NCBI RefSeq assembly: GCF_000373265.1
Contig: NZ_KB890768.1
Coordinates: 1 to 64,000 of the forward strand
Direction of reading: 5' to 3'
From: Pontibacter roseus DSM 17521
Lineage (GTDB): Bacteria > Bacteroidota > Bacteroidia > Cytophagales > Hymenobacteraceae
Length of the DNA stretch: 64,000 bases
The translations under genes and the position numbers were made by a program. The notes under the pieces are model-generated. The model did not search any database. It worked only from the letters and a program-made list of their open reading frames with translations, and was not told the DNA's origin. Below, one piece after another: positions 17,139 through 26,058 of the stretch; positions within the stretch are counted from its first letter, which is position 1, and each line of letters opens with the position of its first letter.

Positions 17139-17740
17139 ATCTTATTCTGATGTTCATTAATGATTCTGGCCGGATTTCCCACAGCGGTCACTCCGTCCGG
17201 TATATCCCGTATCACCACGGCGCCGGCACCTATTTTACACCATTTCCCAATCTTAAGATTAGGAATAACCACGGCACCTGCCCCTACATGTGTTCCCTCC
17301 CCTACCTGCACGTTCCCACTCAGTACCGCTCCCGGGGAGATATGGGCGTAGTCGCCAATACGGCAATCATGATCTATGCTGGCGCCTGTGTTCACGATAG
17401 CATGTTTCCCAATATGGACGCTCGCTTGAATAATCGCTCCCTGCATTACGACGGTCCCCTCCTGTATAGTAGCAGAAGCAGAAATGATAGCACTTGGATG
17501 AATAGCCTTACCATAGTTTACCTGTAGCTTCTGCGCAATCCTGCGGCGTATTGTGTTGTCCCCGATGCTGATGAGCAAGGGCTTATCTAATTTTTGCCCA
17601 GTATATGGCCCAACAGCAGGTATACCGCTCACTTCCCGAATATTCGGGTTATCATCAAACACACCCGCAACAGGTATAGCCGCATCCCGAAGTATGTCGA
17701 TAATCACTTTGGCATGTCCGCTTGCGCCGTACAAATACAT
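17135..17740 (-). CDS. NeuD/PglD-like sugar N-acetyltransferase
   Basis: This 201-aa protein has an N-terminal Rossmann-like substrate domain (GASGHAKVIIDIL near residue 5, then FDDNP) and a C-terminal left-handed beta-helix with hexapeptide repeats (IQEGTVVMQGAIIQ and following). The likely catalytic His is in ASIDHDCRIGDYAHISPGA, as in PglD. It would N-acetylate the 4-amino sugar using acetyl-CoA, giving UDP-diNAcBac. It lies between the PglC-like and PglE-like genes, overlapping the latter by 4 nt. Confidence 0.92.
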   Translation of the reverse strand: MYLYGASGHAKVIIDILRDAAIPVAGVFDDNPNIREVSGIPAVGPYTGQKLDKPLLISIGDNTIRRRIAQKLQVNYGKAIHPSAIISASATIQEGTVVMQGAIIQASVHIGKHAIVNTGASIDHDCRIGDYAHISPGAVLSGNVQVGEGTHVGAGAVVIPNLKIGKWCKIGAGAVVIRDIPDGVTAVGNPARIINEHQNKI

Positions 17741-17805
17741 TTTAGTTGTTTTGAGTATTGCCAGGTATAGGCTACAAAATTATCAGGAATTCTCAGGAAA
17801 GAAAA

Positions 17806-18426
17806 TTACACTTCCTGCTCGCTCCCCCTAAAACGCTCAATCGTGACAGAGCCCTCTGCACTGATTCCTTCCGATTTGAAGACTTTTACAATTGTTCTCA
17901 AGATGATTTTCACATCCAACAGGAAGGAGATGTTATCCACATACCACACATCATAACGGAACTTCTCGCCCCAACTGATGGCATTGCGGCCATTCACTTG
18001 CGCCCAACCTGTAATACCGGGCCTGACTTCGTGCCGGCGGCGCTGCACTTCATTGTAGAGGGGCAGGTATTCCACCAGCAATGGACGTGGACCAATCAGT
18101 GACATCTCTCCCTTGATGACATTCAGCAGCTGCGGTATTTCGTCTAATGAGGTCTTCCGAACAAAGGCACCAACAGATGTCAACCTTTCTGCATCCGACA
18201 ATAGTTCTCCCTGTTCATTTTTCCGGTCATTCATTGTCTTGAATTTTATCACCCGGAATATGAGCCCCCCCTTTCCAGGTCGGGCCTGCAAGAAAAAGGG
18301 CTTGCCATTATTCGCAATAGCCAACAGTAGCGTCACCACCACAAAAACCGGCAACAACACTACGAAAGCACTCAGACTCACGATGAAATCAACCGGGCGT
18401 TTGAAAAAGCCGCTATATACCTTCAT
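17806..18426 (-). CDS. PglC-like phosphoglycosyl transferase (initiating sugar-1-P transferase)
   Basis: This 206-aa protein is a small, single-domain phosphoglycosyl transferase. It has KRPVDFIVSLSAFVVLLPVF (a reentrant membrane helix, residues ~9-35), FKTMND, the Asp-Glu catalytic dyad in TSLDEIPQLLNVIKGEMS, GPRPLL, and RPGITGWAQVNGRNAI. It should transfer sugar-1-phosphate to undecaprenyl phosphate at the cytoplasmic face. The small PglC form and its neighbours point to a diNAcBac-type sugar. It overlaps the upstream glycosyltransferase gene by 14 nt. It is the only initiating transferase in this window, so it may prime the large polysaccharide too. Confidence 0.93.
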   Translation of the reverse strand: MKVYSGFFKRPVDFIVSLSAFVVLLPVFVVVTLLLAIANNGKPFFLQARPGKGGLIFRVIKFKTMNDRKNEQGELLSDAERLTSVGAFVRKTSLDEIPQLLNVIKGEMSLIGPRPLLVEYLPLYNEVQRRRHEVRPGITGWAQVNGRNAISWGEKFRYDVWYVDNISFLLDVKIILRTIVKVFKSEGISAEGSVTIERFRGSEQEV

Positions 18427-19582
18427 GCTGCTTCAAATGGTCTTGGTATTCCTGTAATAAAAGCTCCCAGAAGTGGGATTGTTCATAGCGGTCCACAATC
18501 ATCTGCCGTGCCTTCGACTGCATACACACGAAGCTCTCCTTATCCGTAATGAACTGCAGCATCGCGTTATAGAGTTCCTCCATAGACTTAGGTGGTATGA
18601 TCAAGCCGTTCTCACCGTGGCGCACGATTTCGTTGCAGCCATTGATATCTGTTACAATACTTGGTAGCCCAAAACAACCAGCCTGCATGGGCACATTTGG
18701 AAAGCCTTCACGATAAGAGGGGAATGCCAGCGCCTGGCTGATGGCCAGGTATGGTCGCACATCGTGCTGAAAACCAACTGACAGAATAGCTGGATTACGC
18801 TCAATCTCTTTCAGAATTCTATCATTGACGGGGTCTAGGTCCTGCTCAAAGGGGCCTACTAGCAACAGCTTCACCTGAGGATGGCTTTGCTGCAGTTTCG
18901 TGAAGGCAGTCACTAACTCCTGCACACCTTTATCTCTGACTAGGCGGCCAATGAACACGAATACGAAATTCTCGGGCTGTATACTCAAAGAGGCTCTCAA
19001 CTCCTGTAACCTGGCTGCGTCCAGTTGCGATGGACAGAAAAAGCGGGTATCGATGCCATTGCTGCTTCCATTCCCGATTACCTTCACTTTATCTAATCCG
19101 CAGAACCTGCTTTGCAGGATAAAGTCTTTCAGCACCGTCGAGTTAGGGTATACCTTAGTGGCACAGGCATAGGTAACTCTCTCCACCGCCTCCAGCACAT
19201 GCCGCTTCTTTCCCTGCGTCTCCATCAGCGGAAGCCCAGCAACCGTGTGCAGCCTTACCGTCACACCGGCTAGTTTGGCTCCCAACATTCCAATTATGCC
19301 CGCCTTAGGCGTGTGGGAGTGCACTATAGCCGGTTTGTACCTCTTGCAAAGCCGATAGAATTGCCAGAGCGCCCTCAAATCCTGTACCGGCGTAATCTTG
19401 CGGGTCATCCTAATTTCAACGAGGGAAGTCTGCTGTTCTTTCATCACCGCCTGTGATTCCGGTCCAGGGGCAGAAACCATCAGCGGCTCAAACCCTTTGG
19501 ACCGCATGTACGGCAATTGACCAGTAATCAGCTTTTGCAGGGAGAGTGGTACCGTGGTGATGCGGATAAGAACTGGGGGCAT
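18413..19582 (-). CDS. glycosyltransferase family 4 (PglA-like)
   Basis: This 389-aa GT-B enzyme begins with RITTVPLSLQKLITGQL, the donor-free N-domain of GT4 proteins that follow PglC-type primers. It has IVHSHTPKAGIIGML near residue 85 and, in the C-domain, FVFIGRLVRDKGVQELV and SYREGFPNVPMQAGCFGLP containing the E-x7-E region. It is the first gene of the pglA-C-D-E-like operon. It probably adds the second sugar (a HexNAc in the PglA reaction) to the lipid-linked primer. GC content matches the backbone. Confidence 0.9.
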   Translation of the reverse strand: MPPVLIRITTVPLSLQKLITGQLPYMRSKGFEPLMVSAPGPESQAVMKEQQTSLVEIRMTRKITPVQDLRALWQFYRLCKRYKPAIVHSHTPKAGIIGMLGAKLAGVTVRLHTVAGLPLMETQGKKRHVLEAVERVTYACATKVYPNSTVLKDFILQSRFCGLDKVKVIGNGSSNGIDTRFFCPSQLDAARLQELRASLSIQPENFVFVFIGRLVRDKGVQELVTAFTKLQQSHPQVKLLLVGPFEQDLDPVNDRILKEIERNPAILSVGFQHDVRPYLAISQALAFPSYREGFPNVPMQAGCFGLPSIVTDINGCNEIVRHGENGLIIPPKSMEELYNAMLQFITDKESFVCMQSKARQMIVDRYEQSHFWELLLQEYQDHLKQHEGI

Positions 19583-19608
19583 TAGTGGAAAAGATTTGTT
19601 TTCAGGTA

Positions 19609-19644
19609 CAAAGATAAGTTCTTTTTACGCGACCCTTATCCAAA
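19609..19644 (-). promoter_or_regulatory. predicted promoter of the pglA-C-D-E-like operon
   Basis: On the minus strand TATCTTTG (19609-19616) fits the -7 box, 26 nt before the ATG. TTTG at 19641-19644 is a possible -33 box, although the 24-nt spacer is longer than ideal. Confidence 0.42.
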
Positions 19645-19684
19645 AAATAATCAATCTAATGATGAGTCCGCTATTTATTGGTTT

Positions 19685-19727
19685 AAAAATTTATAGAACA
19701 GCTCCTGCAGGAGCTGTTCTATAAATT
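19685..19727 (-). terminator. terminator at the end of the large polysaccharide operon
   Basis: A perfect 34-bp palindrome spans 19691-19724. On the minus strand it is followed by an AT-rich tract (TTTTTAAA). It follows the last gene of the locus by 40 nt and separates it from the pgl-like operon. Confidence 0.85.
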
Positions 19728-19764
19728 AAAAGGCAGGAACGTGTTGCTCTTTTGTTTTACCTAT

Positions 19765-20847
19765 CTATTTAGAATAATAACTTAAAAATCTGCTTTTAAA
19801 GTTTTTTTCAAGTGACATAGGAATACCACCATCCCAGTTATCGTTTCCTTCAATTATAGTTGGACCATTAGGGGTAATGGCAACATCCCAGCCAACAGAG
19901 TGAATTCCATATAAGTAGCTATGCAACTCACAAACTTTTTTAACTCCTTCGTGGAAGAATGGTATTTGGAATCCGTCTAGCTTCACCCCTGTATCAGGGT
20001 GATTCGTCACCCTTCCTCCATAGCCTGGCTTGAAAAGGCCTTCACCTGTTAGGTTGCCTGTTTTCATATCGACTCCAACAACTATCCCTCCCGCAGCCCA
20101 ATTATCCACACTTCTTCCTTTGGCGCCTATGCGAAGGGAGGCACAGAAAACCTCAACTTTGCCATTAATGAAAAAAGTCACTACACGTATAGTATTAACA
20201 GCTGACGGGTATAAGTAATTCATCTGAGGATGTTGATCAATATGCTCCTGCAGCAAATACAAACCATCTACTTTATCCCTTAATTGATCAACTGTAACTT
20301 CTTCGTTTTTAATGTAGAGCTTACCATGTGCTACCTGTAAAGGAAAGGCACCCTTTCCCAGTATACCTGCTAGTTCTTTAGAAAAGCCTTTTATATTGAG
20401 GCTTTCATTTTCTACAAGATACTCCAACGGGGTTTGTCTCATGTCAGCAAGCCAGGTCACACCCTCTTTATTTAACAATGCTAGATTAGTTGGAGTGGGT
20501 ATATCCAAACTTTTCAGGAGCTGTGAAAAGATAAACTTGTCACGCAAGATGCAGATGTAGCTATAGTTGCTGATAGCTGGAAAGAGGTTTTCCTTGTCCC
20601 TTATATATCCAAATTTTTTTAGAGACATTACTTCTAAACCATTAAGCCCTGCCTTTCTATCCATGCCATAGGCATAATAAAGTTTGTTCACTTCATTATT
20701 TTTTATTACCCACAAGAGATTGTCAAGCCAAATGGAAAACTTAGATTTTCTTTCTTCTTCTGGATAATAAGATTGAGATAGCAAGGGATTCCTAACAAGT
20801 TTAATAGTTTCCAGAACTAACCATCGAAATCGTCTAAGTCGTCTCAT
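19765..20847 (-). CDS. sugar-transfer associated ATP-grasp protein
   Basis: This 360-aa protein fits the ATPgrasp_ST family found in glycan loci. Visible parts are NTIRVVTFFINGKVEVFCA (~225), the Gly-rich WAAGGIVVGVD (~255), and the metal-binding end VGWDVAITPNGPTIIEGNDN with Glu/Asn ligands near 335. The Lys-Pro...Gly-Gly-Lys-Gly loop of typical ATP-grasp folds is not recognisable in the first half (GFSKELAGILGKGAFPL is the nearest), so ATP binding is less certain than in the paralogue at 32581-33615. Its position as last gene of the locus suggests tailoring of the polysaccharide. Substrate unknown. Confidence 0.82.
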   Translation of the reverse strand: MRRLRRFRWLVLETIKLVRNPLLSQSYYPEEERKSKFSIWLDNLLWVIKNNEVNKLYYAYGMDRKAGLNGLEVMSLKKFGYIRDKENLFPAISNYSYICILRDKFIFSQLLKSLDIPTPTNLALLNKEGVTWLADMRQTPLEYLVENESLNIKGFSKELAGILGKGAFPLQVAHGKLYIKNEEVTVDQLRDKVDGLYLLQEHIDQHPQMNYLYPSAVNTIRVVTFFINGKVEVFCASLRIGAKGRSVDNWAAGGIVVGVDMKTGNLTGEGLFKPGYGGRVTNHPDTGVKLDGFQIPFFHEGVKKVCELHSYLYGIHSVGWDVAITPNGPTIIEGNDNWDGGIPMSLEKNFKSRFLSYYSK

Positions 20848-20915
20848 AATTTTGGATGCTTCTCTTAAAATGTTTAAACAATAACATATATTAAACTGTA
20901 AATAGAGAGTATAAT

Positions 20916-22124
20916 CTAATTCAACTTTTGACTTGGCTGAACTGAGTGTTGGTCATGTATCATCTTTGAGAGTAATCTTGATTGAAATATCTCCTTCCTC
21001 ACACTTAGAACCCAAAACATAAATATCAACATGCCAGGCACAAGCATATTCTTCTGGCGCATCATAATGCCTAGGTTCCCCAACGAAGTGGAAAAAGCAA
21101 TACTGCCAATCAGAAAGAAGAAAAACAAACCTTTTATTTGGTAAGGTGCCTGTTTCAACAGTTTTAAGGTTTTGGCATTTAATATTTTAATAAATAGTAT
21201 TAGCATAATTAAGTTTTCAACCGAAGCAAAAACACCCATTACATTATGAATATCAAAGAAAAGGGGTCTGAACAAAAATGTAAAAACCTTAAGCGGTAAT
21301 GGGTAAGATGATATATCCACGCTAGATCCCGTATGCCCCCTACTAAGATTATAAACTCTTTTATCAGAAAACTGCTCTACACTTTCCGTCGAAACATCTT
21401 CTAGTTTTAAGTAGCGCATTACATCGTCAAATATGAATGCTGCAACTGATATCATACATAATGATAGGAAAAGCTTTTGCAAGGGTTTTAATTTATTATC
21501 AAAAAGAAAGCCTATGCCGAAAGATGCAAGGAGAAATATGGTGATATGAGGTCGGATGTTGTAGGATAAAATTAAAGCTATAGCTATGCCCAGACTTCGC
21601 CGTAAAGGGCTCATTACACTAAAGAGGAATAGCCCTACACAAAAAAAAACTAATGTGTCTTTACCAACTCCTGAAGACCAGAAATGCAGATTTGGAAGGA
21701 AAAAGATATAAGGGAAAACATTGTATCCATACACCTTTACATTGGTTTTAACCAAATTTGTGGTAGAGAGATAAAAAAACATAACCCCTAGGAATCCTAT
21801 AAAAGTATAGATCATTGACCCTGTAAAAAAGGATAATTTCAGTACATTTACGAATACATAATTAAATGCATGCATAAATGCAGTTCCTTGACCTAGCTCT
21901 AAGTATTCATTAAGGCTAACTTCTTTTACACGCCAATAACCAAGTGCATCACCTCCAAACACCTGTACATAGAGCATAAAGATCACACCAAAAAACACAT
22001 GATAGTACCATAAATAGTACAGCCATCTTGTATTTTTAACCTCAGCGATTCTAGAAAAATAGGGAATAGCTATCTTTACCAGGTAAGGTATCAGCAGCAA
22101 TATTATGATGTCAAAAATCCCCAT
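20916..22124 (-). CDS. polytopic membrane protein, probable Wzy-type polysaccharide polymerase
   Basis: This 402-aa protein has about ten hydrophobic segments spread over the whole length, starting with IIILLLIPYLVKIAIPYF. It has a large loop near residues 220-260 (DDVMRYLKLEDVST...). The GDALGYWRV and FLPNLHFWSSGVGKDTLVFF segments resemble EpsG/Wzy-like polymerases. Such proteins share little sequence, so the assignment rests on topology, length and its place in a locus that already has wzx, wza and wzc but no other polymerase candidate. AT-rich composition matches its neighbours. Confidence 0.75.
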   Translation of the reverse strand: MGIFDIIILLLIPYLVKIAIPYFSRIAEVKNTRWLYYLWYYHVFFGVIFMLYVQVFGGDALGYWRVKEVSLNEYLELGQGTAFMHAFNYVFVNVLKLSFFTGSMIYTFIGFLGVMFFYLSTTNLVKTNVKVYGYNVFPYIFFLPNLHFWSSGVGKDTLVFFCVGLFLFSVMSPLRRSLGIAIALILSYNIRPHITIFLLASFGIGFLFDNKLKPLQKLFLSLCMISVAAFIFDDVMRYLKLEDVSTESVEQFSDKRVYNLSRGHTGSSVDISSYPLPLKVFTFLFRPLFFDIHNVMGVFASVENLIMLILFIKILNAKTLKLLKQAPYQIKGLFFFFLIGSIAFSTSLGNLGIMMRQKNMLVPGMLIFMFWVLSVRKEIFQSRLLSKMIHDQHSVQPSQKLN

Positions 22125-22154
22125 TTCACTTGATAAACTTACGTGTAGGCATTA

Positions 22155-23219
22155 TTAATAATTATGTACTTCCTGCAAAATTTGTAACCATCTATTTTTA
22201 GCCACTTTGTATGAGTACTTTTCTTCTACAATAATTCGACCCTCTTTACCCATACACTCTCTCAGATTTTTATCCTCCAAAAGCTTTTCGAGTCCTTGTT
22301 TCCAACTCACTAAGTCTGTGGCTTTGTATCCATTTACTCCATTTTGTATAATTTCATTATTCACACCAATAGGACTTCCCACGACAGGCAACCCACAGCC
22401 CATGTATTGTATAAGCTTATAGCCACACTTTCCTTTTTCCCAAGCATCATCATTCAAGGGCATAATCCCTATATCGAATTGCCTGATCAAATCTACTTCA
22501 GCTTCTTCTGACCATTCCAGCACCTCTTCATAGCCTTCAAAGCCAACCCCGGCTTTACCACCTATAATATGTAACTTAAGTGGATATTTATTTTTAAGAT
22601 TTTGCAAAACAGGCACTATATTCCGAACATATTTTAATGTAGATGGCGAACCTATCCAACCTATAATAACTTCTTCCTGATTTTCAGAATTCTTTACCGT
22701 ATAATAATCTGTATTGATCACTGTTGGAATAATAATAATGTTGGTAGCTCCTGCCTTTTTAGCATAATCTCGTAAGTATTTATTGCCTGCAACTACCAGA
22801 GATGCCCCTTCCATTACCTTGGCAATTTTTCTTTTCAGTATTGTCCTAATCCACTTGTTGGGGTGCAGATCGTAATTATGAAAGATCGCATCGTCATAAT
22901 CAACAATGTATTTAATTTTAAACAATGCAAGAGCTTGTTCTGCAAACGCAGGAAGATAAGGAAAGAGTTCTTTTTCTATAATTACCAGATCATATCTTGC
23001 TGATGTAAACAATTTAAATAGTCTTGAAATATACGCTTTAATAATTTTTACTCTACTGATGGCTTTCTTTTGGTAAAGCTGCTGCAAATAGTAATCATCA
23101 AATAAGGGGCTGCAATCAACATCAATTCCTTGATCCCTAAAATAGGGCAGATACTGGTAGGTGCGCAATCTACTACTCGCACCCAAGCGGGTGTATTTAG
23201 GAAAAAATAAAACTCTCAA
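22155..23219 (-). CDS. glycosyltransferase family 4
   Basis: This 354-aa GT-B protein starts with VLFFPKYTRLGASSRLRTYQYL, common in GT4 enzymes of polysaccharide loci. The C-domain has IIGWIGSPSTLKYVRN (residue ~185), IGIMPLNDDAWEKGKCGYKLIQYMGCGLPVV with the conserved E/K-rich loop, and a final Lys-rich helix. It overlaps the preceding gene by 4 nt and is co-translated with it. Donor and acceptor are unknown. Confidence 0.88.
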   Translation of the reverse strand: MRVLFFPKYTRLGASSRLRTYQYLPYFRDQGIDVDCSPLFDDYYLQQLYQKKAISRVKIIKAYISRLFKLFTSARYDLVIIEKELFPYLPAFAEQALALFKIKYIVDYDDAIFHNYDLHPNKWIRTILKRKIAKVMEGASLVVAGNKYLRDYAKKAGATNIIIIPTVINTDYYTVKNSENQEEVIIGWIGSPSTLKYVRNIVPVLQNLKNKYPLKLHIIGGKAGVGFEGYEEVLEWSEEAEVDLIRQFDIGIMPLNDDAWEKGKCGYKLIQYMGCGLPVVGSPIGVNNEIIQNGVNGYKATDLVSWKQGLEKLLEDKNLRECMGKEGRIIVEEKYSYKVAKNRWLQILQEVHNY

Positions 23220-24307
23220 TTCTGAAATTCATTTATCATACTTGCATATTGCTCCCCAATAAATTGAAGATCAAACTTTGCTTTCAAATCCGCAGCTATC
23301 TTAGTTGAATCAAACGAAGGTCTATTTTCCAAAGCAAGGTTAATAGTATTAGCCATCTTTTCAGAATCTCCTACTTCGGTAAAGAAACCATTTACATTCT
23401 CTTCAAGGACCTCTCTGTTGCCGCTGGGACAATCAGTAGCGATAACTGGTACTCCTAAAGCAAGAGATTCTAAAATCACATTTGAAAACCCCTCATAAAG
23501 TGAAGAAGAAATAAGGTATTTTGATTTAGAAAGATATCTATAAGGGTTAGCCTGGAAACCTAAGAAGTGAACTTCATTTTCTAGTGCTAAACTTTTAACC
23601 AATTTCTTTAACTCATTTTCTAACGGACCCTCTCCAACAATATTTAAATTAATAGAATCAGAAGTAATTCGTTTGTAATGAGCGATACTTTGGATTAGGG
23701 TAAAATAGTCTTTTTGTTCCATTAACCTTCCTATTGCTAAAAGATCAGAATTAATTGCCTCTTCTGTTGCTTTCGAATTAACTTCAGGAATGTTTACGGG
23801 ATTGTAAATTACGCGACACTTGGACTCCTCTATTTCAATAAATTTTAAGAAGTCCCTTTTCATGTAGTGGCTCTGAAAAACTACTATATCAGACTTATTA
23901 GCAATCAGCTTCAGCAATCCCATCACTATCATTCTTCTGATGAAACTTTTGATTATCTTTCTTTCCGCCCCAATTGTATTTCCTAATCGAGAAATAAGTT
24001 TCGTTTTACGTGGCAAAAAAGGCTTTGCAAGTGCCGCCGCTACTGAAGCACCTAATGTGGCAAATAAGATATCTGGTTGATGTTTTCTGCAGAATTTAAT
24101 CAGCGAAAATACAGAGCCCCTCGCACCGGCAGTTCCCAACTCATAGACAGGAATTTGCGGATTAAGTTGTGTTAAAAGCTGCCCTTCTTTTTTGCCAAGA
24201 AGTAAAGAAACGGTAAGCCCCCTATTGTGAAAAAAATTAAGGAGCTGAAGCATGACGCGCTCTGCTCCGCCTGGGCGAAGATTCGGGAAATAAAAAACGA
24301 TTGACAA
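23216..24307 (-). CDS. glycosyltransferase family 4
   Basis: This 363-aa GT-B protein opens with FYFPNLRPGGAERVMLQLLNFF, the usual GGAERV acceptor-side motif. The donor domain shows DLLAIGRLMEQKDYFTLIQ and SSLYEGFSNVILESLALGVPV, which contains the E-x7-E motif of retaining GT4 enzymes. It overlaps the next glycosyltransferase by 4 nt and starts 8 nt after the asparagine-synthase-like gene. Linkage specificity cannot be read from the sequence. Confidence 0.9.
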   Translation of the reverse strand: MSIVFYFPNLRPGGAERVMLQLLNFFHNRGLTVSLLLGKKEGQLLTQLNPQIPVYELGTAGARGSVFSLIKFCRKHQPDILFATLGASVAAALAKPFLPRKTKLISRLGNTIGAERKIIKSFIRRMIVMGLLKLIANKSDIVVFQSHYMKRDFLKFIEIEESKCRVIYNPVNIPEVNSKATEEAINSDLLAIGRLMEQKDYFTLIQSIAHYKRITSDSINLNIVGEGPLENELKKLVKSLALENEVHFLGFQANPYRYLSKSKYLISSSLYEGFSNVILESLALGVPVIATDCPSGNREVLEENVNGFFTEVGDSEKMANTINLALENRPSFDSTKIAADLKAKFDLQFIGEQYASMINEFQN

Positions 24308-24315
24308 TTGTATTA

Positions 24316-26052
24316 TTATTTAATATTAAAAAGAGCTGCCAAAGCTGCCAAGTTTATTCCATTAGGATTTTGATTCTTTGATATTTGATTTACAATAGAA
24401 TTCTTATCGAAGTAGTCCCAGATAGAAGATTTAGCGTTGTCTAATATAATTTCCTTATAGTTGCTTTTATTATCAATTGAATTTGCAACTCTAAGTTGCG
24501 TGTTAATATCTCCACCTTGTAGTTTCCACATAACTTTAGAGTAAAGAGGTATGGATTTATCTACAAGCATTTTTGCTCCTTCATGCCATTCATTCTGGCC
24601 AAGTAATGGAGCATATGGGTTTACATTTTCAGTTAATAGACCGTATAGTTGATTATGTAAGCTTTCCTTATTCCCTCTAATCAAGTTTTCTTCTTTAGAC
24701 AGAAATACTAGCTTAAGAAAATTCTCTGAACCAAAAGGAGAAAAAGAATCATGATATTTAAGAGAGCTCTGTGAAATTCCGACCCCCTGACTTCTCCATC
24801 TCTCTAAATGGAATACAGCTGAACAGAAAAGTTTAAGGAAATCTATTTTATTTTCAAATGAATTATATTTTGATAACAAATATTTTTCTAAATCAATCTT
24901 AGACTTTTGAGCGAAATCCTCAGATAAAGACTTTTTACTAAATACTGAATCAGCAAAATGAGTTACAAGTTGAGTGAAATTAGTAGCTGAAGGGTTTAAG
25001 TTCTTGCTGAATTTATAACTCCAATCTGTGTCTCCTCCGTTACCGTTCAATGAAACTTTTATCTCCCCACTGTTGTAAAAATCTGAGGTTTTTAACCTGA
25101 ATAAGTATGAAAATACATCGCCATCTGTTTGTGGATTAAAAGCTGAAATCAAGTTTTGATCTTTGCTTGGATCCAAGAGTACCTTAACATGAGGTATATC
25201 AAATTTTCTACTTAATATACCTGCAATCCAGAAGTCTAAGTTTGATTGCCTATTATAAGTGAGAGTTTGTAATGTTCTCCCAGTGGTATTCCAAAACATA
25301 CTTAGTACCAGCCGACTATCAAAACCTCCTGATAATGGAACAACAGTATCATGAAAGTTCCTCAAATACTTTGCATTGTTTTTAAACTCTTTTGCAGTAG
25401 CTTGCAAAGCATCTGTAAAAGAGAGGTTAGGCGAAAGAATTTCCTTTACAGATTTATAAGTTCCAACCTTTAACCTTCCATCTTCTATAGTAAGATGCCC
25501 ATATTCAGGCAACATGTTTACACCTTCGTAGACTGTTGAATATCCAAATTCGGCACCCGTATCCTTAATAACCTTTTGTTTAATATACTCCTCAACATTA
25601 ATCTTAAGCCCTGCTACCTCAGCCAGAACCGGCAAATAGTTGGAAACATAGATTTCACTCCCTCTACCCGTGTAAAAAACTTTATGATGACCTAAACAAT
25701 CAACATGGCAGTCAAACTCAGAGTTTGTTATCTTAAATATAGAAAACTGACCAGAGATAGTTTTTTCATTAGAAGATTTTAAACTTCTTAAAGCTTCAGA
25801 GCTTCTGAAATCTGTTAATTCACCTGAGTTATCTAAAATTGTTCCTGAATATCCCAATATTAAATTGGGATATTCTACAAAATAAGCTTTTGAAGTCCTA
25901 TCAACTGGTGTATAAGAAACTAGTTTAAAATCCCCTATCTCTTTACAGTAAGAATTAAAATTCTTCAGTACTGGAATATCGGACGTATTAAACTTAGTCT
26001 CCGCAAGTAACGACAAATTAGATTTAGAGTATTTCAATAACCATACATGCAT
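24316..26052 (-). CDS. asparagine synthase-like protein (Cys2-lacking AsnB homologue)
   Basis: This 578-aa protein has the two-domain plan of AsnB. The N-terminal part (1 to ~190) resembles a glutaminase fold, but the protein starts MHVW, not MCGI, so the catalytic N-terminal Cys is missing. The C-terminal part has the adenylation loop SGGFDS at 241-246 and further AsnB features (LNGNGGD near 340). It could activate a carboxylate with ATP and use free ammonia or another amine. In a polysaccharide locus that makes HexNAcA and pseudaminic acid, amidation of a sugar carboxylate is a reasonable inference, as is a beta-lactam-synthetase-like reaction. The target is unknown. Confidence 0.85.
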   Translation of the reverse strand: MHVWLLKYSKSNLSLLAETKFNTSDIPVLKNFNSYCKEIGDFKLVSYTPVDRTSKAYFVEYPNLILGYSGTILDNSGELTDFRSSEALRSLKSSNEKTISGQFSIFKITNSEFDCHVDCLGHHKVFYTGRGSEIYVSNYLPVLAEVAGLKINVEEYIKQKVIKDTGAEFGYSTVYEGVNMLPEYGHLTIEDGRLKVGTYKSVKEILSPNLSFTDALQATAKEFKNNAKYLRNFHDTVVPLSGGFDSRLVLSMFWNTTGRTLQTLTYNRQSNLDFWIAGILSRKFDIPHVKVLLDPSKDQNLISAFNPQTDGDVFSYLFRLKTSDFYNSGEIKVSLNGNGGDTDWSYKFSKNLNPSATNFTQLVTHFADSVFSKKSLSEDFAQKSKIDLEKYLLSKYNSFENKIDFLKLFCSAVFHLERWRSQGVGISQSSLKYHDSFSPFGSENFLKLVFLSKEENLIRGNKESLHNQLYGLLTENVNPYAPLLGQNEWHEGAKMLVDKSIPLYSKVMWKLQGGDINTQLRVANSIDNKSNYKEIILDNAKSSIWDYFDKNSIVNQISKNQNPNGINLAALAALFNIK

Positions 26053-26058
26053 ATAACC

